This document shows, in pieces, positions 1-12,200 of a stretch of 64,000 nucleotides of DNA. The notes below the pieces were generated by a model that saw only the letters and a program-made list of their open reading frames with translations, was not told the origin of the DNA and searched no databases. Origin of the DNA: Struthidea cinerea (Eukaryota; Chordata; Aves; Passeriformes; Corcoracidae); the NCBI GenBank assembly GCA_013397865.1, contig VZTI01003110.1:65220-129219 (forward strand), in the 5' to 3' direction. Numbering within the stretch: position 1 is the stretch's first letter; every line of letters begins with the position of its first letter. Made by a program: the position numbers and the translations under genes.

Positions 1-97
1 CAGACCTGTTTTCTACAAACAGGTTAAGCCTGGATGACTCATTTGTTCATTGTTACCAAAAGACTCTTGCTCTCCAAAAAAAGACTGCTTTTTATAC

Positions 98-277
98 CTT
101 CTCCTGTTTGGTGCGGATAAGTAAATACGTGGGACTCTGGTCCTGTGGGTGAATCACCAATGTACAGTGGGATGAGAGAAGTCCTCCACCAGTGGTTTCA
201 TAATCTTCATCAGAGTCACAGGAACGGTCTACTTCTTCCACCTTGGACTCACGCAGAGGCAGATGCCCTAAAGGACA
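98..277 (-). CDS. PLEKHH1: PLEKHH1 exon 16 (residues 806-865), PH2, last exon in window
   Basis: A 180-base, phase 0-0 exon with acceptor CTCTTCATAG and donor GTATAA. It encodes an acidic insert, VEEVDRSCDSDEDYE, typical of the PH2 domain of this family, then LLSSHCTLVIHP and PTYLLIRTKQEK. The next expected residues (the DTWLYHL helix in mammals) are not in bases 1-97, so the gene runs off the left edge. The first codon is TGT (Cys) where I recall Arg in the mammalian protein. Confidence 0.95.
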
Positions 278-3200
278 CTATGAAGAGCAGAATCGCATTA
301 GATAAATGTAACTCATCTCCCAGTATGGACAGGGAACACTGGGGAAGAAAAGCCAAGTAAAAATGTTGACAGTTCTGTAAAATGTAAGGAATAAATAATT
401 CAGTGCTTAGCTAATGTAACCTTGCACTTCTAGAGAATCTCTTCTTTCATAAAGTTCTTACAAAGTGTGTCACTACTTCTATTTTTCTTGGGAGAGCATC
501 TACAGGTTAGAATGAGAATATGCAAATAAAAAGATATTTTTCCCCACGCTTTCTTCCCATTACACTTGAGGGTCAGTTGCTTAGTATCTTGAGCTACAGT
601 TTTCTGACCCTGGTCAGACTTTCTGCTTGCTACTGGAAAAGAAATACTTTTAAAATTTCATAAGTAGTTAGATTCAGACAAGAGAGGGTATCTGCTGTGC
701 TAACTCTGGAGGTCAATCCCAAATATATGTCACAGTATTTCTTGATATTCTAAAACTTGGGGTTTGACATCACCAAAACAAAGGAATGGACTATTGGGCC
801 AAGTGTCCAGAAATGGCAGCACATTACACTGATTACCTCCCTCTTCCCAGAATGTGGTTGCTATCTGTTTTCACGACAGTATGCGGAATCTATCAGCTGC
901 TGTATAAAAATCTGCTCAGAAGGCTACACAAGACCAAATAGAGAAAACGAGGAACAAGGTATAGAGTGATCTGAGAAAGAGCAATCACTTGCCTTTTAAG
1001 TCGGCTGTCATTTAAGCTTAAAAAAATAAAACCAGGGAAAATATAAAGCTGTGGAACAGGTGCTGTTAGAAGAGGAGTACAACCAAGAAAGAGACATGAG
1101 ACACAGAAGCAGTAACAGTAAAGAAAACTTCCTAAGAAATGGGAAAGGAGGGTCCAGGAATAAAAAGAGAAAAAGGAATTACCTTATCTTCATGATTTCG
1201 ATAGTAGTAGAAAGTTTTTCCAATCAGTGCACACCAGACCAGCTTAGAGTGACCATGCTTGACCTGTAAGGAGGACAAACACATCCATGTTTTTCATATT
1301 AGCAGTATTGCCAGAATGACTTTCTAGGATTTCAATTTCCAATTCAACTCTCCCTTAAAACTTTGCTCATATTGTTTTATGCTAATATAAGCTCCTCTCA
1401 AAACATACAAGGCACCCCTCCCAAAAACAGGCAAGTACTTCCCACCCAAGTACATGTGACATGGGGGCTTATGGGAATGGGTCTAATATTACTGTGTCCC
1501 TTCTGGTCCTGTGGCTCACATGCATGAACACACAGACACAGGGATGGCTTCAGTAATATGAATCCGATGGCAACGAGTTGAGAAGGGTCCTTGCATAGAT
1601 TTCCACAAACAACAGTTTATTGCTTGTGCTCGTGAAGGGTTCCAGAGGCATTGACCCCAAACACGTGACAGATCTATCTTAAATACAGGGGTGTGGCTAA
1701 CACCAGGAGACAACCAGGGAATCAGAACTGGGTACATTACCATAACTGAACAGGCATCCTGGGAGAGGCTCCTTTCCCTCACCATAACCGATAAGTCTTT
1801 GGTAGCAAAGACCCTCTTACAAGAGCTCTCTCTGTATCTTGTACCACTGGCTAATCAGACACCACAGTCTAAGGTTTTGTGAAGTGTTTTACTCATTCAT
1901 AGTAACTTTTAATTTCTGTATACTGAACTATAATATTAAGGATAACCTGTTAAAGATTATAAAAACAAATCAGTTCATCTCAGCAAGAAAAGACCAGTCA
2001 ACCTATAGTCTAGATAGCTGTTTCCTATTGTGGATGAATAACCTTCAGAAGCAGGTTGTCTTTAGCCATCTTAGAACCTGACCAGAATTAAATTAAAATA
2101 TTCACAGTAACTTGCAATGTCAAACTAATCTATGGAAATGATACAAAGAATAAGAATTTTCAGACATTGTACTTTGTACTAATGTACCTGCAGTCTGTTA
2201 TGACAGAACTAAATGCTAACCTGGAACAGGACAAGCCATTTTTTTGAAATTCTCCTATGTTACCAAGTTAAAGATCACTTAAATGTGACATTCAACAGTG
2301 TTGATTTTTTTACTATGACAAGCTGTGAATTCTGCTGAAGAAAAGCATACATAAACTAGATATTTGTTATTACTTATTACCTGACAGTCAGTACCTTTCA
2401 GTAGCCTTGTTTGTCCCATTCCTTATCATTTATATAAATGTTTCACTCTGAAATACAGAAATCCACAGCCACTTTTCCTTCCTTCCCTACTCTTACAGAG
2501 TATTAAAATACTAATTTCTTGCTCACATTTGCTATGCAAACCAAGAAGCTGGTACACTGTGAATTCTGAGCTAAACTGAATAAAGTATGAAATATTATTT
2601 TACCTTGGTGAGCCAGCCTTTCACAGTAGGTTTAGCATCACTATGAGGAACGCCTACAGGACCGCTCACTTGTACTCTCAGGATACTCTGTAGGACATGA
2701 ATCCATTCCTCCAGGATGTTCGGGGAGTCTGCTGTCAGGAAGTAGGTTCTCTTTTCTGTCACAAGCTGGAAGGAAAAGGAGTGAGAAAGTATAAATCTGC
2801 ACACCTACAAATCTTTTCTTCAGTTGCTGAGTTTCTTTATGCCATACAGATTTTTTTTTGGTCATTCAGGAGAGATTTTTTTGAGTGTAAGAAAAAAGGT
2901 GCTAATCCTCAATGCCCAAATGAAAGAAATGACACTCTGATGAATCGAATTCTCATAAGCTCTCTTGCTGTTTCTGTTGGATACTGTGGCTTTGTGTCCT
3001 CTCTCATCCTTTCTTGTTTCTCAGTGCTGCTGCTAGTTTTTCATTTTAAAGGTGACTACATAAATGTGGGATTTTGCTGCCTTCACTTTGTATTGCATTT
3101 TGCCTTCATTACCTTGTGACTCCGAGAAGAAAGATGCTATAAATTTAATAGTATTAGGCCTTAGCAACTTCAGTTCCATAAGGGCAGAAGGTAGCTCACA

Positions 3201-6200
3201 AGCCAGGCCATGTACCTTTCAAAGTACGAAAGAAACTTTAATGCTGCCTTTCTAATTAAGTCAATAATGACTTAAAAGTGAACCAGTGATGGGCTAACTT
3301 CTAATACTTTAGAAGTCAAATTCTAAAAGGAATCAAACCATTCAGATGTTTTTTTAGATCCTCCAGGCATGTAAAGTCAGGCTTGAGATCTTGTGAGAGA
3401 AGTCTCTCAGAAAGATCGTAGGTACTAGCTGGTTTTAATTGCTGTAAGAATCATTTTTCCCCACAGATTTCAAGCTCTAACTCCTGCAAAAAAAGGAAAG
3501 TGTTATGGTGTAAATCAGGACAAAAATAAATACGAATTTCTTTTGATTTCAAAAGGGTGTATTTGGGTTACAATTTAGCTCTTTCCTCATTATTAATTAG
3601 ACTAACTGCCTGTTTTGTGCCAGGAAACACAGAGACCAGCTAAAGTTAGCTCATACCAATTGAGACACACAGTACCATTCGGTCTGAAATAAGTGCTCCC
3701 TCACCCAGCCACTGAGTGTATGGTTATCTGCAGGATAAAAAAGCAACGCCTACCTGGAATGTTTGGGACCCTTCACCTCTGACAATTTGGCACGAGGAAT
3801 TCAGCTCCAGCTGCCCTTGTGGTTTGCGGATAACATCACTCTGAGGAAAGAAAAGCAAACAATTTTTTCAGTAGGAAACCTCAGATGGGTCTTAGATTAC
3901 TTAAATACAGCATAATATGCACATGCAGATTGGAGTCTGCATTTGTGAGCTGGAAAGGACAGCCTAAGGTTGCCAGGTGAAATATGAGACACTGTGATCC
4001 CACTGTAAAAGTCTCCTCAATAGTGGCAAACAACATAACAAGGGCAGTGATAACAAATACTGTCTTATGCAATTCAGATTGGACATTATGATTAATAAAA
4101 CAAAACCAAACCCAAACAAACCAAACCCTTTCTAACTGGGAAGGCAATACAACACACAATAGCTACCAAGACAGTGGCTGAATTTCCACCTTTGGAAGTT
4201 TTCAAGATTCAGCTAGACACTTGTTAAGTGACAAGTTTATTAATAATAATTTTGTTCTTCATCTGATGCATACAGTGAATCTTTCTAATATTCATAATAA
4301 TTTTCAAAACAGTGACATGTCTAACTGAAAGTGGTTTTTCAGTATATTAAATTTCTCTGTACCTCTAAAGAGGAGGAAATGTATCCCAGTGACTTACCGG
4401 GGACTTGTAGTACATGATTTGTCTGTTTCTGAGAACAAACCATCGTCTTTTCCATGTCTTTACCTGGCTGCCCATTTTCAGCAAGTAGCCCGATTTCTCC
4501 ATGGGTTCCTGGAGGACAGAGCAAAGGGGAGAGGAGGTTATCTTGCACCCCTCAAAATACAAATGAAAGTGTGCTGAAATCAAGCCCAGACATTTGCTGC
4601 ATCTCCCATAATTTTCTGCTCTGTTTAGTAGCAGCCATCAAAGATAATTTCACTGATTGTTTGATGCACTGTAAACTTGTTTCTCTTCCTACCAAAGCAC
4701 TGATTTTCCAAATCAAAGTGAAGGCTGTCTCTATGCCATGATTAGACTCCTGTTCCTTGTCTGTTTGATCTCTCACATGGAAGAGTATAGACTTTATTGC
4801 TGCCCGTTTTGAGGTTTCTTTCCTTTTCCCTTCCTTCCTCTGAATTTCCAAATTTATTTTGTCCCAAAAGTGTAAGGCTGTCATTAAAGTAGAACACAAC
4901 TCCAGGAAACCAATTTTGGTCATCAGGAAAGAATACAACCCTTGATGCTTATACTTTTATCTAACCACATAGATAAAAGTATGGTGTTTCTTCTGAAGCA
5001 CCAGATAGTGTCTTTTGGTACCGATCAGCTGGACCAATAGCCCAGTCTGTTAGAGCACCACTTTGCAGGGGGATTACTCAATATACTGTAGTTACACTTT
5101 CCTCTTTTCAGGCCAAGGCTCTGTTTGCATCCCTTTTCAAGTGTAATATAGCAGTTACAGTGCAAGACTTACAGTGCAGATTCCACCATCAGTGGAATAG
5201 GAAGATGTTCGCTGTAGTTTATGTTCTGGCTCTGAATAGTCACCATCCAAGGAGTAGGCATCAGGAGGGATGGCATAGTCACTCTCGGAGCTCAGCGAGG
5301 ACATAGATACACCTGTTCGAAATAAAGGGAAGAATGAGAGTCATGGCTAGACAGAAGCATGCACGGAATACTGTACACTCCAAAAAAGGTTTCTGCATTC
5401 GCCATTAAGGCTTATTTTTGGTTCAAGAAGGACAAATCAGATCATACTTAGGAAACTCAAACCCCACTAACGTGACTTCTGAGGCCTCTTTTTATTTCCC
5501 TAGGAAGACAAGTAGTGAAAAGTGAGTTTTGGATACCGACAGCGAAATAAATTTATTGCTGAATAAAAACAGATTAAAAAAAAATATATATATAAAATAA
5601 AAATCAACACATTTGTTATCTGAAGGAGAGACAGCTTGTTTTCACCTGGAAACATCCATTATAAAGTCTCAAGCCCCTCTGATTCCAGCTAAGGAAAAAG
5701 CTTCTTCACTAGCAATGGGGCTTTGCTTTCTGTGAATCTTTTACCACTGGCACACGGCAATGCACAGGCACATCTGCCAATGCATCACAATAAAAGTTAA
5801 GACTACATGAAATATGATTCTATTTTGGAAACAACCAACTGTAATGAAAATTTCATTCAAGGAATCAGTTTAGCCTTCCCAGCAGGCGAGAAAAATAGTC
5901 CTAGTCAGGACTCAAACTACCCGATGTCTCTCAAAGATAGAAGAGATGTACTTATTGGTCAAGAAATTACCAGCCAATGACAAAGACAAAAAAGCATTTT
6001 CTTTATTGTATCAGTACTAGCTTGCTTCCAAGGAGAAGTCACAGAAAAGGTATGGATGACTGGATACGTGATGAATTTGGGAGGGCAATCCTTCCCGCAA
6101 TCTTAGTTTAGCAATTGCCTGAATGGAAATCTATCAGCAGTAAAAAACATCTAAGAGAACAGGTTTCCACTGTTTCTACTGTTGATGTCTGCACACATTC

Positions 6201-9200
6201 TGGGAGAACTCCTCGTTAGCATCACTCTAGCTGAGCATTTGCCTGTCACCGATGATGCTGTTCAGGGCATCTTGCTTCTGATGATGGAATTTATCCTGCT
6301 CAGTAGCAATACTCCCACTTTACCTCTCTTCACGGCACGAGGGCTGCCTGGCATGCTCGCTTTCCTGTTCTCAGATCCAGCAGTAGAAGTCCTGAAGCTG
6401 GCGTGGGAGCCACAGTCATCATCAGAGCCTGAAGACTCATCTAAGAAAGGCACATTGCTGATCTGTGTGGCTTTCTGGAAAACAGACCTGTATGGTTAGT
6501 GTGTGAGAGAAGAATTTCCCCAGGACAATCCCTCCTCAATCACAAGACAGAGAAACCCATGCCCTTCATTTTAACACTGTGTTGCCCACTTCTGCCCCAG
6601 GGTTCCTCAGTTCCTCCCCTTCAGTCTGTGAACTTCCAAGCTGGACTCTCTAATCTGATTTGTTTGGGTTTCCTCTGGTTACACCCTCCTAGTCTTCCAC
6701 GAGCCTTATGTTCCATTTCACTCCTTAGGCTACACCCACTGTCACCTCTAGGTTTCATAGTGCACACTGCAACTTCCTGGACCAAAACTTGTTGCAATAT
6801 TCTGTGTTCTTAAATATATTTATCATTTGCTACTCTTTCTGCATTGTTTTGATGTCCAGTACTTCCTGACATTCTCTAATTTTCTTTCCTTCACTGCACA
6901 GTTTCATCCTATTTTGTCTCAAGTTACTAGCAGCCCTGGCCCATGCTTTCCACAACAGGAAAAGTGAGGTAACTCCTTACCCCCTTCAGCGTAGTGTAGA
7001 CTGGTACTGTGACATTTCTGTAGATGAGATAGGTAAATGGCCCAGAAGTTGAACACGAGAAATTGGAAACTGGGAAAATTCAGAGAGAAAGCAAGAAAGC
7101 AAATAATACAAACTAGTGAAAAGGAGGAGGTTTTAATGGAGAAGCACATGGAGGACTGTCATCCTGGACGGTCTGGCTTCAGAAAGGCCAGGAGACGTTA
7201 TTAATTCCATACAATTCCCAGTGAGAGTTGCAATGTTCCCTCCATTTAGCCTGTAAGACACCTTACCCACCCTGTGCTCCCCAAGGTACAGTGGCAATCT
7301 GGTGTACCCTATCCAAACAGATAAAAGCCCTAACAGGCAAAGGTGATGGTTAATCAGAAGACTGAAAACAGGCCACAGACATGCAGAGGCAGAAGACTGG
7401 CGGCAAAACTGATGGAGGAGATAATGGAATCCCTGAAGATGTCCCTGAATGTAGAGGCACAAACAGCCCAGCACCAACCACTCCCAAAACCACATATATT
7501 CTCCTCCCTTCCTTTATCGAGGCTATCTATGAGGTCAAATTTACTTTGAAAACAGGCAAGGAAATGAAAAAATGTGAACAGCCAGAAGCTCAGGTCCCAC
7601 ACCGTCACCATGAACTCCCTCTAAGGATGGATCTAGTCTAGAACTTACAGCAGCTGGAAGTATCATTCACCATGGCCACTTCAGACAGCCTCATGCCAGA
7701 CTTGGCCACAGCATAGATTCGGCTCTCCTGAAACAATAATACCATGAACAACAATGATCAGGCAAAAATGTAATTCTTACAGACAGAAATGCCCATGTCA
7801 CAGAATCACACCACAGTCACACATTTGGGCAGGAAGGAGGGGCTCTCTAAGAAAGATAGCTGAATTCCACTGTATGTTGTGTGAATGACCATAACGGACA
7901 TGTGTACCTCTGTGCGAATTCCCAGCTACAGACGTGACATCCACACACTGGAACACCTACATGCAATCGTCAATAAATTACTGTATCACAGCTTGGAAAG
8001 AGATGGGATTTTTCCAAATTATAAACAATACATTAAAATGAATCAAGAACAGCCCTAAACCAGGACAATTCATTGAGTCATCGGCTGCAAAGGATGCTCA
8101 TTCTGTAATAAGGGAATGAAAGAAATGCCTGGAATGATCTCAATAAGCCTGTGTCCCAGTTACAACAACATACAGAGCTTTCAGTTCAAAGGATATCCAA
8201 GTGCTTCATGAATTGATAAAAATTCCAGAGGAGGAACCCAACTCTGTATCTAGATGCAGAGTTATGACTAAGACATCAACCAGTGCGAAATGGATAAACC
8301 CCAAAGCTAGGAAACCCCATGGTGCTCCTTAAAGCATCCAAACAAAACTCACTATGAAATAACACACATAATACATATATGAAAGTACCTAAGATTGCAA
8401 AGTCAAGTACACCAAAAAATTTTTAAGACATAAGAATTAACAATGAGTGCTTGACTTTGCAGTTTCAATAAATCACTTGTTTGCCCCTGCCTTTAAAAAA
8501 GCAAATGAAAACAGAATTGTCTCTTTTGATACTACATTGATTTCCACCAGGTTTGTCAGTTTGGCCTGTTTAGGAACCTGGTTGATGGAGTCCCTTGGGA
8601 GTCAGTCCTGAAGGATAAAGAATCCAGCAAGACTGAACATTCTTCAAGAAGGAAATCTTTAAGGTGCAGGAGTGGGTCATCTCCATGTGTTGAAAGATGA
8701 GACAGTGAGGAAGACCAGCCTGTCTGATCAGAGAGCTTTGGCTGAACTCAAAGTTTACGACCTTTGGAAGAAGGGACAGGTGACTCAGGAGGGCTACAAC
8801 ACACCATGAAGTTATGCAGGGAAAAAATTAGGAGGACCAAAGCCCAACTAGACCTTCACCTGGATACTGCAGTAAAACACAAAAAAAGACTTTTATAAAC
8901 ACATGAGAAACAAAGAGAGAATCTCCATCCTTCATTGGATATGAGTGGCAAAGAGTAACAAAGAATGAGGGAAAGGCAGAGGTACTCAATGCCTTCTTTG
9001 CCTCAGTCTTTGATGGTAAAACTAGTTGTCCTCCAAGTACGCAGCCCTCCGAGCTGGAAGACATGGAGGGGGAGCAGAATGAAGCCCCCATAACCCAAGG
9101 GGAAATGCCCAGTGACCTGCTTTGCCACTTAGACACACAGGCCTGCGAGGCCAGGTGGGATCCACCCGAGGGTACTGAGAAGAGCTCACTGAGCCACTGC

Positions 9201-12200
9201 CCATCAGCTACCTGCAGCCCTGGTCAGCCAGGGAGGCCCCAGGTGATGGGAACCTGGCAAATGTGACACCATCTACAAGGGCCAGAGGAGGATCTGTGCA
9301 GCTACAGGCCTGTCATCCTGACCTTGGTGCTGGGGAAGGTCATGGAGCAGACCATCCTGAGTGCCACCACACAATGCATGTGGGACAACCAGGGGATCAG
9401 GCCCAGACAGCATGGGTTTGTGAAAGGCAGGTCCTGCTTGACCAACCTGATCTCTTTCTATGATAAGTGACCTGTCCACCTTCTCAGTGATGAGGAGAAG
9501 GCTGCTTTTTCCAACCTAAACAATTCTAGGACTAACAAACAATTCATCTATCTGACCTCACAAGTAACTGTAAGAAAAAACAACAGGACATGTATATTCA
9601 CTTTACCAAAGGTTTTCACAAAATTCTCCTAATAGCAGGAGCATACAATGAGATAGGAATGCTGAGATCTATCTATGTATCTATTCTAGTATCCACAGCT
9701 TTTTCTCACTCTGAAGCCATCTGGTCAGGTCCACTGCATTTATGACTCATTGCTCTATCTTACATGACAACAAAACTAAGGATTAAATTCTGATGACCCA
9801 TATAATGATAAACCACAATGCAGCACATTTTGCCTTTCATTTTTATTCCTATGGTTCTTGAGTACTGTTTTTTCAATGGATTTTTTTCTCCTTATAAAGA
9901 GAAAAAAAAAAATTGTCAACGGAGCCAGCATGCCCCATGATCTGTAACTGTCCAACTTGGTGGCTCAGGAATGTAATCTGTGATGCCCACAGGTATCCAT
10001 TTCTTGTGACCAAGAAGTGTTGTAGCCTAACTACTGGGCGCAAAGATAAGCAGCACTTCTCACACTGTTGTCCTTGCATTTCTTACCCATGATGGGAATC
10101 GGTGCAGCGGTGGTGTGGGAGGTTTACCTCCCGGGTCCAGTGTGCCAGCCTCAGAACTCACAGCTTCTCTTTGCTCTGCAGGTAAGTGGTACATTCCCTC
10201 ACACGTTCCAGCTTCTCCCCTCAGCAGACCACATTCTGTCTCCATCTTCTCCATCACTCCATCATCATCAATGTCTGTCTCCTCCACATGCCCACAGCCG
10301 ACTGAAGGGTCTGTTATGGGCTGGAAAGTGCTAGTCTCTAAGTGCATTACATGATGGAAAGAATTAGCCCCCGACTGTGGTTGGCTGCGGTGTCTCTTGG
10401 CTAGCTGGATACTGTCTCTTGGTGTATTGGGTGTTCGTATTTTTGGAAAGGTCATACTACTCCCAAGGCTGCATTCCCTCCCTGGACAAAAGGAACGTGC
10501 TGTAACAGCTGATGTTGACACAACCAGAGGTGGCTCAGCAGTTTGGAGACGGCCCTCAAGCAGGCTCATTATTTCTCCTGAGGAAGAGGAGTCCAGCCGG
10601 TGGGAGTGGAATCTGGCACTCAGATCATCAGAGAAGCGGGTGCCATCCAAACTCACTTGTTGCAAGGTGCTCACAGCACTACAGTTTCCTTCCAAAGATG
10701 ATTGGAAGGTCAAAGCCTCAAGAATTCTTGTGGTCTCTGCTGGAGGCTCCAGTGATATGGAATCAGAGCACCCTAAACCGTGTTCAGAACTTACGGTTGG
10801 AAATAAATTTTTCTCTGTGGAGAGATTCCAGCTTGGTGAGTCAGACATGAGCTTCAGCATGCTCTGGGAAAGCAGAGATTTATCCTCTCCATTCTCAGTA
10901 AAGGTGTCATTGGCAAGGACTGTATTTGCTGAAGAGAGGACATGTTTGGTAGGTCCTGTCTGACACACCTCTCTGAAACCAGGTGCAAGGAGCACAGGTT
11001 TCTGGTTTATTTTCTCAGCAAAAGAGGCCTGTGATGCTCGTGGCTTCAGGGAATCACAGCTCCAAAGAGATTCAAAGGGAGGAATGCTGGTCATATCTAC
11101 AAGGAAGGAGAACCTATGGTTAAGGCATTCAAATACTTTAATGTCTTCAATGTTGCTTCCTAGTGTACATTCAGTTGTATTTCAATAGCACCCTGGCCTG
11201 TTTAGGACTATACAGAACGGAAAGGAGATGGCTGGACACAGTTATAACTAAAGTGCTATACATTTATTATTGGGAATAGCACAGAAGAGATGAACAGGAA
11301 ATGATTAATCACTGTTCCTGACAAAAGTGAAATTAAAGGGTGCCTAATGAAATTAGGCAGAGCATTTGAAATTTACAGAATGAAGGTTTTTTTCCCAGAC
11401 AAAAAAAGAAACAGAATGCTGCAGATAGGCCAGAAAAAGTAATGTATCAGTAGTACAGGAGTTCTGAGAGCAGAAGCTGGCAGGGTATATGGAGAGAAGG
11501 ACAGCTTTACTTGCAATATTTGATATGGTCTTCCCTGGAACGTGAGCAGCCAACCAGGAGATGGGATACTGGCCTAGGCAAGCTTTCAGTCTAATGCAAT
11601 ATAGGAGTTTTTACTCTTACCTATAAAATTACGCCTCCTCTCTTAAAACATGAGAAGGAAGTGCACCTATCCACACAACACATTGTCAGATACATCCAAG
11701 TGGCCAGAACACTGCTTAGCATGACTTTTGGCTTTAGTGGACCTACAGTGATTAAGTCATCAAATAAGCTGGTATGATTCCATCCATTCCCAGGGGCTAG
11801 ATGAGGCTTCCAGCAAAGGTATGGAGACCTTCTTAACCATCACAGCAATCAGTGAGTTTACTCGCTTTTCAAGAATTTCCCTAGCGCTTTTTGTTATCCT
11901 TTTGCGCTATACAACCCACACAGTGCTTTATGTCACAAAGTTTTACAATAGTTACTTACATGGTTTTGCTGTAAAATCTTCCTTTTTTTAGTTCTTTCCC
12001 TGCCCTTTCAGTTGCTGTGTTAGAGGATGACATAAAAGGTAGATCCTAGATTGCCTCCATTGTCCTTTGTCTACTTAATACCTACAATTTATAATTATTA
12101 TACTTTCTTCCTTTCCATAATTATTAAAGATTATCCCACTTCTACAATTTCCACCAAATAGCAGCTTTGGAATATGAGAAAGTGGGGATAAAACTTGGAA

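Larger units (their letters stand above)
278..7648 (-). other. PLEKHH1: PLEKHH1 introns between exons 8 and 16
   Basis: The seven-odd kilobases between the listed exons are short introns of about 0.5-1.3 kb. They are AT-rich with ordinary composition, and I recognise no interspersed repeat, RNA gene or further coding exon. The only structured elements seen are a perfect 12-base inverted repeat at 4951-4982 and a MyTH4-like peptide motif at 7143-7190. Confidence 0.6.

Noticed and set aside
7035..7046. Closer acceptor (CATCTACAG) for PLEKHH1 exon 9
   Set aside because: It would start one base before the conserved Asn-Val-Thr frame, clash with the phase of exon 8 and drop the conserved GPF...LIY residues; the upstream TTTTCCCAG fits phase and conservation.
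10397..10963. Plus-strand open frame of 188 codons
   Set aside because: It is the antisense shadow of PLEKHH1 exon 7, whose own frame matches a known protein.
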